From WJMB01 sp964581465 (GTDB lineage Bacteria; RBG-13-66-14), in contig CAZOOP010000015.1 of the NCBI GenBank assembly GCA_964581465.1, positions 1-64,000 on the forward strand: a DNA stretch of 64,000 nt, given 5' to 3'. The notes beneath the pieces are model-generated. The model ran no database searches. It was not told where the DNA came from and worked only from the letters and a program-made list of their open reading frames with translations. Made by a program: the position numbers and the translations under genes. Positions 24,304-34,563 of the stretch are shown here, piece after piece (position 1 is the first letter of the stretch; each line of letters opens with the position of its first letter).

Positions 24304-24598
24304 GGCCCGTGTTCGTTGCCACTTTTTAGCCGCCCGTTTCGTGGCAGGCATCATAAGAGTATAGCCTCTATTATCAACAGTATACGATCCCTAACGTTTT
24401 AATCGACCACAGAGTTATCATCTGTTTCGGTCGATTCATGACAACAGCTATCTCCTCTGCTGGCCCCACATCGTTGGTTCTGCGGCAGGTCGCCGGACCG
24501 CCTCGCGTCAGTCACCGGACCAACCGGGTCACCCGGTCGCTTTGAAGTGTTGATGACAACCTCCCTCAGCCCCGTCAAGGAGCTTAAAAGGAGCTTTT

Positions 24599-27568
24599 AT
24601 GAAATGGCCCAAGAACAAGACCATCTGGATCATCGCCGGCATTCTCGTCGCGCTGGTCATCCTGGCGGTCTCGCTGAGCGACTTCTTCATCGACATCCTC
24701 TGGTACGAGTCCGAGGGTTTCTCCGACGTCTTCTGGATCCGCATCAAGGCCGCCGTCTTCTTCGGCCTGATGGTCTTCGGCGGCTATCTGCTGGTGGTCG
24801 GACTAAACGTCTTCCTGGGCCACCTGATCAGCCGCAAGAAACAGCAGGTCGTTTCCGAGGACGCCGTGAGCCTCCCCACCATGGGCGACAAACTGAAGAA
24901 GAGGCTCATCTGGATTCTCCTGGGGGTGGCGGCCGTCTTCGCCATCTACCGTGGAGTCACGGCGGGCTCGAGCTGGCAGACCTTCCAGAAGTTCGTTCAC
25001 GCCACCTCCTTCGGCAGCGCCGATCCCATCTTCGCCAACGACATCTCCTACTACGTCTTCAGTCTGCCCTTCTACCGCCTGATGTACGAGATCCTCTTCG
25101 GGGCGCTTTTCGTCTCCCTGCTGATCACCGCTGCGCTGTACCTGATGCGCCGGATGGTCTGGGTCTCCCGGGAGGGCTTCAAGTCCGATGAGGAAGGCGT
25201 CCGCCGCCTGCGCCGCCGGAGTTCGCTCAAGCTGCACGCGCCGGTTTCGGTCAAGGGCCATATCTTCGCCCTGGTCGGCGCGATGTTCGGCCTGCGCGCC
25301 TGGGGCTACTACCTGGACAAGTTCGACATCCTCTACTCGACCCGGGGCGGCGTCTTCGGCGCCAGCTACACCGACGTCCACGCCAGCCTGCCGATGTACA
25401 ATATCCTCTTCTGGCTGACCCTGGCCTTCGGCGTGGTCTTCATCGTACTGACCTGGCTGCGCAGCAACAACTTCCGCCTGATCCTGATCATCTTCGCCTC
25501 CTTCATCGCCCTGCCGCTGATTCTGTTGGGCGTGGTTCCCTGGGCGGTGCAGACCTTCGAGGTCGATCCCAACGAGTTCCAGTCCGAAAAGCCCTACCTG
25601 GAGTACAACATCGCCGGGACCCAGGAGGCCTACGGTCTGCACAACGTGCAGATCATGGCCTTCAACGAGCAGGGGCGCCTGATGGAGGTCTCCGAGGAGG
25701 AGATCGCCGGCCTGGCCGAGGAGGCCCCGGCGGTCGCTGTTGAGACCGAGGAGATCGGCGCCGGCGGAGCCCTGCTGACCCGCGCCGACATCGAGGCCAA
25801 CGAGGCCACCATCCGCAACATCCGACTGTGGGACTGGACGCCGCTCAACGAGTACTTCACCCAGACCCAGAGCTTCCGCAGCTACTACGAGTTCCTGGAT
25901 ACCGACATCGACCGTTACTACATCGACGGTCAGCAGACCACGATGACCCTCTCCCTGCGCGAGCTCAACGTAGACAAGCTGCCCCAGCAGGCTGACACCT
26001 GGCAGAACCGCCACCTGGGTTACACTCACGGTTACGGCGCCGTGGCCAACCCGGTCAGCCAAGTGGCGGCCAACGGCCAGCCCGTAATGCTGCTGCGCGA
26101 CATCCCGGTCAGCATCGACGAGCTGGACATCGAGCTGCGCCAGCCGCGCATCTACTTCGGCGAGGGCAACATGAAGTACGCCTTCTGCCCCACCACCGCC
26201 GACGAGATCGACTACCCCATGGGCACCACCAACGCCCTCTACGACTACCACGGCGACGGCGGCATACCCGTGGGCGGCTTCTGGCGCCGCCTGCTGATGA
26301 GCATCTACGTCTCCGATCTCGATGTGCTGCTTTCCGACTACATCCAGGACGAGAGCCGCTTCCTCATCCGCCGCGACATCTCCCAGCGCGTCGCCGAGTT
26401 GGCCCCCTACCTCTCCCTGGATTCGGACCCCTACCCGGTGCTCACCGACGACGGCATCTACTGGATCGTCGACTGCTACACCACCACCGGGCTCTACCCT
26501 TACTCCGAGCCGATGCTCCAGGGCGTCAACTACATCCGCAACTCGGTCAAGGTCGTCGTCAGCGCCTACACCGGACAGATGGATTTCTACATAGCCGACT
26601 TCGATCCGATCATCGAGACCTGGGCCGCGGTCTTCCCAAACATGTACCATACCCTGGACGAGATGCCCGACGAGCTGCGCGCCCACATCCGCTATCCGAA
26701 CAAGCTCTTCGCCGTGCAGTCCCTGGTCTACTCGATCTACCACATGACCGATCCCCTGGTGTTCTACAACAAGAGCGACGCCTGGGTCATTCCCGACCGC
26801 GAGGAGGGACAGCTCTTCAACGCCTACTATATGACGATGAAGCTGCCCCGCCAGGACTCCGAGGAGTTCCTGCTGATCACGCCCTTCGTGCCCCGCGGCG
26901 AGAACAAGAACAACATGGTCGGCTGGATGTGCGCCCGCTGTGACGAACCCAACTACGGCGAGCTGGTCCTCTACACCTTCCCGGCCACCCGTCTGGTCTA
27001 CGGGCCCCGGCAGGTCTCCAGCCTGATCAACCAGAACCAGGACTACTCCAAACTACAGTCCCTGCTCAGCGCCGGTTCCTCGACCCTGGAGGAGGGCCGC
27101 ATCGTCGTGCTGCCCATCGAGGAGTCGGTGCTCTACGTCCGACCCCTCTACCTGCGCAGCCAGCAGGAGTCCATCCCCCAGTTGACCCTGGTGGTGGTGG
27201 CCCACGGTGACCGCATCGCCATGTATCCGGCCCAGGGCGATCCCCAGGGCCGGATGGACCAGAGCCTCGATCGGACCCTGGAAATCCTCTTCCCGCCCGA
27301 GGAGCCCGCCGAGGGCGAGGGCGAGGGCGAGGGCGAAGCCGAGGGAGTCGAGGCCGCCGAGGTAGCCGAGGCCCTCGAGGCCGAGGGCCTGACCCCCGTC
27401 GCCGGCGTCGAGCTGCCCCCGGAGGTCAACGAGGTGGTCAACGAACTGGCCGACGCGTGGAACTCGGCCATGGAGGCCCGCAACGACGGCGACTGGGAGA
27501 CCGAAGGCCGTTACATGGCTGAGGTCGAGCGCCGCATCGATGAGCTGGAGGACCTGCTGGGTCGATAA
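24599..27568 (+). CDS. UPF0182/COG1615 family large membrane protein
   Basis: 989 aa, typical for this family. The N-terminal third has about seven transmembrane helices (residues 8-30, 55-75, 100-120, 155-180, 225-245, 265-290, 298-320). A very large extracytoplasmic domain follows, with family blocks LRRRSSLKLHAP, LWDWTPLNEYFTQTQSFRSYYEF, DIDRYYIDGQ, NRHLGYTHGYGAV, IYFGEGNM and KLPRQDSEEFLLITPFVPRGENKNNMVGWMCARCD. The tail (from about 900) is a Glu/Gly repeat stretch and a helical end. The role of this widespread family is unknown. AAGGAG precedes the ATG. Confidence 0.93.
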   Translation: MKWPKNKTIWIIAGILVALVILAVSLSDFFIDILWYESEGFSDVFWIRIKAAVFFGLMVFGGYLLVVGLNVFLGHLISRKKQQVVSEDAVSLPTMGDKLKKRLIWILLGVAAVFAIYRGVTAGSSWQTFQKFVHATSFGSADPIFANDISYYVFSLPFYRLMYEILFGALFVSLLITAALYLMRRMVWVSREGFKSDEEGVRRLRRRSSLKLHAPVSVKGHIFALVGAMFGLRAWGYYLDKFDILYSTRGGVFGASYTDVHASLPMYNILFWLTLAFGVVFIVLTWLRSNNFRLILIIFASFIALPLILLGVVPWAVQTFEVDPNEFQSEKPYLEYNIAGTQEAYGLHNVQIMAFNEQGRLMEVSEEEIAGLAEEAPAVAVETEEIGAGGALLTRADIEANEATIRNIRLWDWTPLNEYFTQTQSFRSYYEFLDTDIDRYYIDGQQTTMTLSLRELNVDKLPQQADTWQNRHLGYTHGYGAVANPVSQVAANGQPVMLLRDIPVSIDELDIELRQPRIYFGEGNMKYAFCPTTADEIDYPMGTTNALYDYHGDGGIPVGGFWRRLLMSIYVSDLDVLLSDYIQDESRFLIRRDISQRVAELAPYLSLDSDPYPVLTDDGIYWIVDCYTTTGLYPYSEPMLQGVNYIRNSVKVVVSAYTGQMDFYIADFDPIIETWAAVFPNMYHTLDEMPDELRAHIRYPNKLFAVQSLVYSIYHMTDPLVFYNKSDAWVIPDREEGQLFNAYYMTMKLPRQDSEEFLLITPFVPRGENKNNMVGWMCARCDEPNYGELVLYTFPATRLVYGPRQVSSLINQNQDYSKLQSLLSAGSSTLEEGRIVVLPIEESVLYVRPLYLRSQQESIPQLTLVVVAHGDRIAMYPAQGDPQGRMDQSLDRTLEILFPPEEPAEGEGEGEGEAEGVEAAEVAEALEAEGLTPVAGVELPPEVNEVVNELADAWNSAMEARNDGDWETEGRYMAEVERRIDELEDLLGR

Positions 27569-28360
27569 TTGGAACCCGGCATCCGTTAACGAGCGTTGAA
27601 GATGAGGCGGGTCGTTGCTCCGCGCCGCGGCCCACCCCATCCTCCCGAGACTCCACGGCCGCGTGAAGGCGACCGGCGGACGCTTGAATCACCGCGGCCT
27701 CTGGCAACCCGGCTCAACGACCAGGCGTTCACGGAGCGGAACCCTCCTCGTATCCACAAGGACCGGGTCGGCTTCGTGGCTTGCTGAGCTTGCCGAGGTC
27801 GGACACGCTCGAGGATCGCCGATCATCGTCTCAATCCGGCCAGGTTTCAACACTTGCCTTTGAAGAGTCGAAAACGGCTGGTAGCTTGTCAGAGAAAGCT
27901 TGATAGCTCATGATCCAGTCTCTTTGACCGCTCGGTTTACAGTAACCGGCATAACCCGCGCTTGGTGACGCGGAGATGCGTAAGACCTTTTGTCCCGGCG
28001 GTTGGGCCGGAAACAGCCAATCCTGGATCACAGGGACAAAAGCGGGCTTATTGAGGGTTTCACGCCCGTATCTGCGAAGTACACAAGCATGCTGACAGCA
28101 TTCGCCGAGCCGAGTAGAGAATGACGGCCCTGAGCGGCAACCCGCAGTCGATACGGGTGTTTGTCCAGTTCGCCGCGACGATCCCGTGGTTGATGCAACT
28201 AGATGAGCGGCAAACCGGACGGCGGACGCCTCCCGATTGCGCCTTGAATATGTGGTAGTATGTGCTGCATACCACCAGTAAGCCGGATGGCAAGCAGCTC
28301 GGAAACCGTTGTCTCGTCAATCTTTTCCACCTCTTCCACCTCCGGGGGAGGAGCCGCCCG
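27569..28360. other. Gene-free region with decayed repeats
   Basis: About 790 bp without a credible gene. Part of it (27840-28260) has the composition and scattered words of the MITE family (CTTGATAGCTCA, ATGCTGACAGCA), but I could not define ends. Confidence 0.5.
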
Positions 28361-29272
28361 ATGTCCCACCGCGCAGTCATCGCCTGCCTGCTGACTCTGC
28401 TGGCGGCGGCCCCGGCCGCCGGTGAGACCCTGGACGCCGGGTCCTTCAACGAATCGAACGGAGCCGTCGGCCTCCGCAGCGACGGCGGCGTCGTGCTGGT
28501 CGGGGTCTCCGAGGGCGCCTGGGTCGCCTACGAGCTGACCCCGCCGTCCTGGGCCGTCAGCTTCAGTCTGGCCCTGGACTGGTGGCTGGTGCGCCCCGGT
28601 GACGGCTGCGCCGTTTACATCTACGACCATGCCGCCACCGGACCCGACGAGATCTACGGCCATCCCGACCTCGACCACCACTGGCGGCTCTGGCAGGTCT
28701 CGCGTCACCTGGGGCGCTTCGCCAGCTCCAACCCCCGCTTCCTGCTGCTCGACGGCGGCAACCCCGGCGGTCTGCGGCCCCGGGGTCCCGAAGGTCGTCT
28801 GCGCGTCCTGGTGCGCGTCGACGGCGGCGTGCCCCTGTTCACCGATGAGCTGGCCGTCCTCGAGGAGCTCGAGGTGGTCTACTCGGACCGTGATGAACTT
28901 TGGCGGCCCACCTCGCCTGACTGGAGCGATCTCTACCTCGCCGCCGACGCGCCGGCCCTGGACTACGAAAAAGACCTCCTCGCCGCCGAGGGGCGCGGCC
29001 GGGCTCCCCTGGAGTATCGGGACAGCGCCCGGGGCCGTCTGATGGCCGAGCGCGCCGCCCTGGTCAACGCCCTGCAGAACGCCGTGGTGGCTTTAAACGA
29101 GCAGGTGGCCATCCAGTTAGTGCCCGACGAGCTGCCCGGTTACCGCATCATCGAGAGCCGGGAGCTCGACGACGGTTACTGGAGCGTCCGCGTCGGCATC
29201 CCCCTCAACGGCCCCGGCGGCCTGGCCGAACACCTGGGCTATCACCGTATCCTGCCCAAGTCCGGGGGCTGA
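28361..29272 (+). CDS. Secreted protein, unknown function
   Basis: 303 aa from the ATG at 28361 (MSHRAVIACLLTLLAAAPAAG) with a strong GGGGGAGGAG ribosome site; the frame is open from 28262. A signal peptide is followed by a beta-rich domain (residues 25-190) with WVAYELTPPSWAVSFSLALDWW and GGLRPRGPEGRLRVLVRVDGG. A helical segment comes next (RGRLMAERAALVNALQNAVVALNEQVA) and then a final strand pair. Some resemblance to LPP20/FlgO-type endings (RLMAERAA), but no firm family. It stands alone between two MITE-rich gaps. Confidence 0.7.
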   Translation: MSHRAVIACLLTLLAAAPAAGETLDAGSFNESNGAVGLRSDGGVVLVGVSEGAWVAYELTPPSWAVSFSLALDWWLVRPGDGCAVYIYDHAATGPDEIYGHPDLDHHWRLWQVSRHLGRFASSNPRFLLLDGGNPGGLRPRGPEGRLRVLVRVDGGVPLFTDELAVLEELEVVYSDRDELWRPTSPDWSDLYLAADAPALDYEKDLLAAEGRGRAPLEYRDSARGRLMAERAALVNALQNAVVALNEQVAIQLVPDELPGYRIIESRELDDGYWSVRVGIPLNGPGGLAEHLGYHRILPKSGG

Positions 29273-29588
29273 TCGACCTGAATCAACCAACCGTCGCCTG
29301 GAGATCCGGCGCCATCCGGCGGTGTAGCATCGAACCACGGCCTGTGTCGGCGCAGGGCTAAGCCGGTAAGCGACCGGCCCTTGACTCATCAATCATCATC
29401 AGCGCTTTCCGCCTGCCCGTTGAGAGGACTGCCCGCCGGCTTAGCGAGGCACCAAAACGGGGCGCCAAGTTGAGGTAAGTGCTGTTGCCACAAATCCAGC
29501 GCTGAACAATGACGACATAATATGCTATAACGCGTTATTTGACAATCTATTAGCTGTTGACGGCAGTGTCTGTCCAAGTGACAATCCC
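29273..29588 (+). mobile_element. Partial MITE, right end preserved
   Basis: Right end AAGTGACAATCCC (terminus 29578-29588), preceded by a TTTGACAATCTATTAGCTG block like that near the ends of complete copies. CTGTTGCCACAAATCCAGCG near 29480 also occurs in related form at about 52570. The left end is not recognisable. Confidence 0.5.
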
Positions 29589-30050
29589 AATAGCAGTCGA
29601 GTAAGCAGTGGCGGCAAGGGGCATGATCCATACCGGATCTATCATGACCACGGCTTGCTTCGATAACCATCAACTTTCCAAACTACCCATGAACGCATCA
29701 ATACCGGCGCGGAAACACCAGGGCAGCAATACCAATAGATCAATACCAGTACAACAATACAAAGAAGCAAGCGCGTTACTGCAATCGGGATATAATCGCG
29801 GAACACCCAGACGGTGAGTGAGGGCTCGGTGAAACACTCACCACAACATGGTTTGATTCGAACACGTTCGCCGATCCCCTTTTCTGTTTCTTGTATTGCA
29901 AGAATCGTGCCGCTTGCCGCTTGCCGCTTCAGGTTCGGATCGGGTTGAATCAACCGACGACACCTGGCCCCCCGCAACCTAGCGGGATGCGCCACCTTTG
30001 GTAACCCTCGACCCCATCCAGGCGGGGTTATCGGTAACATCGGCGGAAGC
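29589..30050. other. Gene-free stretch between MITE remnant and palindromic element 4
   Basis: No gene or repeat of known family seen. Some short direct repeats of AATACCAGTACAACAATAC type around 29695-29760. Confidence 0.5.
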
Positions 30051-30243
30051 GGACCCGGGCGAAACAGCCTCCCGGCCCGACGACACCCTCGTCGTTATCA
30101 TTCGTTGCAATCAAAGGTGCGGCGTTGGCACGTTTCTTGCAAAATGGCGGGCGCCCTTCGTTCATCCCAGGCCGCGTTCCGCAAGAAACGTGCCAACGCC
30201 GGGCCGGTCGATCCCCCGCCTGTCGAGGGTTTCGCCCGGGTCC
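30051..30243 (-). repeat. Nested palindromic element, copy 4
   Basis: Outer arms GGACCCGGGCGAAAC (30051-30065) and exact complement (30229-30243). Inner 20-bp inverted repeat 30121-30140 and 30181-30200 with inward sigma-54-like boxes, loop 40 bp. The loop reads in the opposite orientation to copies 1-3 (GGAAC at the right side). It lies 70 bp upstream of the manC-like gene, so the left-arm promoter would point toward it. Confidence 0.9.
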
Positions 30244-30312
30244 GGCGCCGGGAGCTGTGAACCGAGACTGAGTCAGGGCAAGTAGACGACCCACTTTGAC
30301 GGGAGAAGCCCC

Positions 30313-31434
30313 TTGAGCAACCCCGCGAGTTCGGACAAGCCTGTGGTGGCCCTGATGGCCGGCGGCAGCGGCCAGCGCTTCTGGCCCCTGTCGAAGAAGA
30401 CCCACCCCAAACAGTTGCTGCGCTTCGGCGGGGAGGAGAGCCTGCTGCGCGCCGCCTTCAAGCGCGCCCTGCTATTGACCAGCCTGGAGCGCATCCTGCT
30501 GGTCACCCGCCAGGATCTCTACGAGGTCCTCTCGCCGGAGCTGCCCGAGCTGCCCCGGGAGAACTACCTCTTGGAGCCCAAGGGCGCCAACACGGGACCC
30601 TGCGTGGCCTTCGCGGCGATGACCGCCGCCCGGCGCTTCGGCGATCCGGTGATGATCATGCTGCCCGCCGACCAACGCATCATCGACCGCGACGGCTTCG
30701 CCGCGGTGATGCTCGACGCCGCCCGGTTGGCCGCCGTCCGCAAGCTGCTCGTGGTGCTGGGCATCGAGCCCACCCGCCCCGAGACCCAGTACGGTTACAT
30801 CAAAACCACCGGGGAGCCCTGTCCGCAAAGCGATGTAGAGTGCCACCCCGTCGAGCGCTTCACCGAGAAGCCCAACTTCACCCGGGCGGTGGGCTTCGCT
30901 GAGACTCCGGGCTACTATTGGAACTCGGGGATGTTCGTCTGGCGCGCCTCGACGATCCTGGCCGCCCTCGAGGAGCATTCTCCCGGCGTCTACTGGCCAC
31001 TGGAGTCCCTGGCCCATTCCGACGCGGAGGAGCCCACCGCCGAAACGATCGCCCAGTGCTATTCCACGGTGCGCTCGATCTCCATCGATTACGCCGTGAT
31101 GGAGAACGCCGACAACGTGGTGATGGTCCCGGCGACCTTCGGCTGGGACGACCTGGGCCAGTGGACGAGTCTGCGCCGCGTCTTCCCCGCCGACCAGACC
31201 GGCAACACCATCGTCAACACCGCCGAGGCGCCGCCGCCCTATCTGATCGACAGCAAGGACAACCTGGTTTATAATGCCACGGATCAGCAACTGGTCCTGA
31301 TCGATCAGCAGGAGATGGTCTTCGTTCTGGCCGACTCGACGGTGATGATCCTGCCGGCCTCGCGCACCAGCGACATCCGCCAGGTGGCCGACCACTTCGA
31401 CAACCCGCCGGCGCCCGACGAGGACCTGGACTAG
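30313..31434 (+). CDS. manC: Mannose-1-phosphate guanylyltransferase
   Basis: 373 aa. Makes GDP-mannose from GTP and mannose-1-phosphate in the cytoplasm for surface polysaccharides or glycoproteins. The nucleotide-binding signature MAGGSGQRFWPLSKKTHPKQLL is at residues 16-37. It also has ILLVTRQD, PADQRIID, TQYGYIKT, VERFTEKP, YYWNSGMFVWRA, SIDYAVMENA and WDDLGQWTSL. Only the nucleotidyltransferase part is present, without the phosphomannose isomerase domain of long ManC forms. TTG start with GGGAGAAG. Palindromic element 4 lies just upstream. Confidence 0.95.
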   Translation: MSNPASSDKPVVALMAGGSGQRFWPLSKKTHPKQLLRFGGEESLLRAAFKRALLLTSLERILLVTRQDLYEVLSPELPELPRENYLLEPKGANTGPCVAFAAMTAARRFGDPVMIMLPADQRIIDRDGFAAVMLDAARLAAVRKLLVVLGIEPTRPETQYGYIKTTGEPCPQSDVECHPVERFTEKPNFTRAVGFAETPGYYWNSGMFVWRASTILAALEEHSPGVYWPLESLAHSDAEEPTAETIAQCYSTVRSISIDYAVMENADNVVMVPATFGWDDLGQWTSLRRVFPADQTGNTIVNTAEAPPPYLIDSKDNLVYNATDQQLVLIDQQEMVFVLADSTVMILPASRTSDIRQVADHFDNPPAPDEDLD

Positions 31435-31643
31435 CCCGGCTGGTTCCTCGGAGGCCCGACGAGAGGCCGCTCGGCAGGCTTCGATCACCGTTGATCAAGC
31501 ACTGCTGTTTGTCGTCGTCCAGTCACCGGAGCGGATCCCAGGCGGTTCCAACAACGGTCGTCGACCGTCGATGCAGCTCTGGCGAACACTATTCCTCGAT
31601 CTTCCTTAGTCAGCCCGTCAAAACAAGAACCCCGAGCCCGACC

Positions 31644-32324
31644 GTGCTATTAACAACTAACAGCCGCCTCCGCGACCTGTTGCGCCCGCTGTCTGCCGTT
31701 CTGCTGGTAGCGGCGCTGGCCTCCGGCTGCCGCGACGACAACGGCGACGACCCGCCGGTGATCGTTCCGGCCCGCGAGGTGGAGCCCATCGAGGAGCCCC
31801 CCCTGGCCCCCGAGGTTACCGCCTACACCGACCGGGTCATCGCCGATTTTGAGGAGATGGACGGCTGGGCCTTCACCACCTACCCCGAGTCCGTCGACGG
31901 TTACCTGACCCAGAGTTTCGGTGATGAGCCGGTCCACGAGGGGCAGTTCTCCGCAAAACTGGTTTACGACTTCACCGGCGCCCGGGACGAGACCGCCGCC
32001 GCCTACGCCGCCACGGCGTCGCTGCTGCCCCTGAGTTGGGACGAGCTCAGCATTTGGGTCTACGGCGACGGCTCCGGTCACTGGCTGCGCGCCGAGTTCG
32101 TCGACGCCGCCGGGGTCAAGTTCGTCGGCGATCTGGCCCGGGGCATCGACTGGCGGGATTCCTGGAAGGAGTGCCGCCTGACCCAGGACTCCCTGGTTGT
32201 CCTGCGTGAAGACGGCCAGCGCCGCCATCCGCCCCTGGCGCTGACCCGCATATATCTCGTCGTCCTCCCCGACGGCGCCCACGACGCCGGAGAGGTTTAC
32301 TTCGACACCATGACCCTCCAATAG
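31644..32324 (+). CDS. Lipoprotein with jelly-roll-like domain
   Basis: 226 aa from the GTG at 31644; the frame is open from 31491, but the signal peptide starts only here. The hydrophobic region SAVLLVAALASGC gives a lipobox with Cys-30. The mature domain (about 50-226) starts with IADFEEMDGWAFTTYPESVDG and has FSAKLVYDFTGARDETAAAY, LSIWVYGDGSGHWLRAEFVDAAG and a closing IYLVVLPDGAHDAGEVYFDTMTL. This is the layout of a carbohydrate-binding-module-like beta sandwich. It ends 4 bp before the next ATG, so it is in an operon with the TPR gene. Confidence 0.75.
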   Translation: MLLTTNSRLRDLLRPLSAVLLVAALASGCRDDNGDDPPVIVPAREVEPIEEPPLAPEVTAYTDRVIADFEEMDGWAFTTYPESVDGYLTQSFGDEPVHEGQFSAKLVYDFTGARDETAAAYAATASLLPLSWDELSIWVYGDGSGHWLRAEFVDAAGVKFVGDLARGIDWRDSWKECRLTQDSLVVLREDGQRRHPPLALTRIYLVVLPDGAHDAGEVYFDTMTLQ

Positions 32325-32328
32325 GACC

Positions 32329-33192
32329 ATGCGAAACCACACTCTGATTCTTATCGCCGCCGGTCTTGTACTCACCGCCGGCGCGGCCTCGGCCATCGAC
32401 CTCTTCCGCGTCCTCAACGCCGAGGACCTGCTCGAGGAAGGCCTGGCCTACTTCGAGGCCGAGGAGTACGAGGAGGCCGAGCTGAAGTTCAAGGAGGCCG
32501 CCCTCGAGTACCCGGAGGGCGCCGAGAGCTACTACTGGCTGGGCCGTGTCTTCCAGGAGTACGGCGAGTTCGACAAGGCCAAGAACTACTACGACCACTC
32601 GATCAAGCTCGACTCGGCCTACATCGAGGCCCTCGATCAAGCCGCCCGGCTGATGATGGACCTGCGGCGCTTCGAGGAGTCGATGACCTACCTGCGCCGT
32701 CTGGCCGATATCAACCCCAACGAGCCCGAGACCTACAGCAACCTGGGATACGCCCACCTGGGGCTGGGGGATTACGCCAAGGCCGAGGGCCACTTCGAAA
32801 CCGCCATCGATTTGGGCGGTGACCAGTCCAAATACTACGACGGCCTGGGGCTGGCCTTCGACGGACAGGGACGGCTGCCCGAGGCCGAACAGGCCTTCAT
32901 CAGCGCCCTCGAACTCGATGACGAGCGCGGCGACAGCCACCTGCACCTGGCCCTGCTCTATACCCGTCAGGGGCTTGGGCGCCAGGCTCTGGACTCCTTC
33001 GACAGCGCCCTGGAACACCTGGATGATCCCGGTAAGCGCGTCTTCGCCCTCTTCCAGTCCGGGGTGATCCACGAGCAGTTGGGCGAGATCGAGCAGGCCG
33101 TCGCGGCCTACAACGCCGCCCTCGAACTGGCCCCCGAGAGCGAAAGCGCCCCGGCCATCCAGGAGCGCATCGATAAGCTCGGCTCGATCTGA
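32329..33192 (+). CDS. Secreted TPR-repeat protein
   Basis: 287 aa. Signal peptide MRNHTLILIAAGLVLTAGAASA, then about seven tetratricopeptide repeats (starting ...LLEEGLAYFEAEEYEEAELKFKEAALEYPEGAESYYWLG). It is a periplasmic protein-interaction scaffold. It follows the jelly-roll lipoprotein by 4 bp and precedes a methyltransferase-like gene by 25 bp on the same strand. Partner unknown. Confidence 0.88.
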   Translation: MRNHTLILIAAGLVLTAGAASAIDLFRVLNAEDLLEEGLAYFEAEEYEEAELKFKEAALEYPEGAESYYWLGRVFQEYGEFDKAKNYYDHSIKLDSAYIEALDQAARLMMDLRRFEESMTYLRRLADINPNEPETYSNLGYAHLGLGDYAKAEGHFETAIDLGGDQSKYYDGLGLAFDGQGRLPEAEQAFISALELDDERGDSHLHLALLYTRQGLGRQALDSFDSALEHLDDPGKRVFALFQSGVIHEQLGEIEQAVAAYNAALELAPESESAPAIQERIDKLGSI

Positions 33193-33217
33193 ACAGCCGG
33201 CAGCGGGGGCGCCGACG

Positions 33218-34126
33218 ATGAATGGTGAAGCCAACTCCGCGATGAACGATAGCGGTGTCTACGCCGCCGTCGCAGATTTCAGTGGCGTTCCACCCCCGGA
33301 GGACTGTTCCCTCGTCACTGCTGCCCTGGACCTCGCACCGGGCACGCTGCTCGAACTCGGCGCCCGCGGCGACGCCTTCACCATGCTGCTGCTGGACTTC
33401 CTGGCCGAATGCCCGGCCTCCAGCTACACCGGCTTGAGTTCGCCTGACCAACAGCCCCCCGAGCCGTCCCTTGACCCGCCTCGCGCCCCCCTCGAACTCC
33501 GTCTGCTCAGCGGCGATCCCGCCGACGTCTCCCTGGACTCCGCCGCCTTCGACCGCGTCGTCGGTCGCCATTTACTTGCCGGGCGCGAGGACGCCGCCGC
33601 CGTGACCGCCGAGGCCCTGCGCCTGTTGCGGCCCGGCGGCGTCTTCGCTTGCCTGGAGCCCCTGGGCCTGTCAACGCGCTGGGGGCTGCCGTCGCCGGAC
33701 GCCGAGCTGGCCGAGCTCATGGAGCGCATCCAAGCCGCCCGCTCCGAAAACGTCGGCGGAGACGGGGCTATGTCCGCAGGCGATTCCGAGCTCGCCGCCA
33801 CCGGCTTGACCGCCCTCTTCTCCGCGACCGGATTCGTTGACGTCCGGGCCAAGGCCCTGGCCTTTACTCTGCGCCCTTCCACGATGAACCACGAGGCCGC
33901 CGCCGAACACTGCGCCGCCCTTTCCCACGCCCGACGCGAGGAGCTCAAGAACAGCAGCGGCGAGATCGTCGGACGCGGTGGACTGGCCTGGAAGGATATC
34001 GCCCGCTGCATCGTGCTGCTTTCCGACTACTACCGCCGCCTCGAGACCGAGCTGCGCGCCGGCCGCGCCGACCCCGTCGAGGTCGTAGTCGAGCTGGCCG
34101 TCCGCGGGGTCAAGCCGGAGGGGTAG
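33218..34126 (+). CDS. Methyltransferase-like protein (class I SAM fold, degenerate)
   Basis: 302 aa. A Rossmann-type core: LAPGTLLELGARGDAFTMLLLDFLA (motif I, where the usual E-x-G-x-G-x-G is E-L-G-A-R-G-D), SAAFDRVVGRHLL, and EALRLLRPGGVFACLEPLG. The last two are typical of Methyltransf_11-like enzymes. The C-terminal 140 residues are helical with no known motif. It is cytoplasmic, in contrast to the two exported proteins upstream in the same gene row. The altered glycine motif leaves activity open. The start could also be the ATG at 33242. Confidence 0.65.
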   Translation: MNGEANSAMNDSGVYAAVADFSGVPPPEDCSLVTAALDLAPGTLLELGARGDAFTMLLLDFLAECPASSYTGLSSPDQQPPEPSLDPPRAPLELRLLSGDPADVSLDSAAFDRVVGRHLLAGREDAAAVTAEALRLLRPGGVFACLEPLGLSTRWGLPSPDAELAELMERIQAARSENVGGDGAMSAGDSELAATGLTALFSATGFVDVRAKALAFTLRPSTMNHEAAAEHCAALSHARREELKNSSGEIVGRGGLAWKDIARCIVLLSDYYRRLETELRAGRADPVEVVVELAVRGVKPEG

Positions 34127-34516
34127 AGCCCTGCAGCGGTACAAATAGTCTAAGGCAGCCCAGACGATCCCGGACCAGTCGACTCCAACTCGAACCACCG
34201 ATCCACCCCGATTAAGCGGCAGTTACGAAGCTGTGCCGAATGGAGTCTGGCCCGCAACCCAAACCTCTCGGAGCTTACTCGTTATCAGCGCATGTCAACA
34301 GGCCGCGTGGGAGAGAAGCATTATCATCGCGGACAAAAGCGTCAGGCATTTATGGAGCTCCGAGGCGTCTAAACGGGCAGACGAATAATATTGAAATCCA
34401 TTACCCGCCACAAGCAGCCCGCTAGATGTACACACCTGATTGCCAGGCAACTGCCATTATCTAAACGATATTCGGTAATGCCGAGCTCCGTTACCACCAA
34501 GTGATCCCCAGATAAA
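34127..34516. other. Gene-free stretch resembling a decayed MITE
   Basis: About 390 bp without a gene. GATCCCGGACCAG at about 34168 and CAAGTGATCCCC near 34500 look like degenerate termini about 340 bp apart, but the interior matches other copies poorly. Confidence 0.4.
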
Positions 34517-34544
34517 CAACGACGGGCCGCGGCCCGTCGTTTGC
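34517..34544 (-). terminator. Terminator of the two-TM protein gene
   Basis: Palindrome AACGACGGGCC-GC-GGCCCGTCGTT followed on the minus strand by GTTTATC, about 20 bp after the stop codon. Confidence 0.7.
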
Positions 34545-34563
34545 ACTAGATTACCCGCTGGTT

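Larger units (their letters stand above)
22872..24598. other. Gene-free region with MITE debris and a GC-rich hairpin cluster
   Basis: About 1.7 kb without a credible gene. It contains three adjacent GC-rich hairpins (23028-23118), a complete reverse-orientation MITE (23447-23785), fragments resembling other MITE parts (for example TCGGACCTGATC near 23355, also at 37420), and a short tandem repeat (24264-24303). GC content is lower than in the flanking genes apart from the hairpin cluster. Confidence 0.6.
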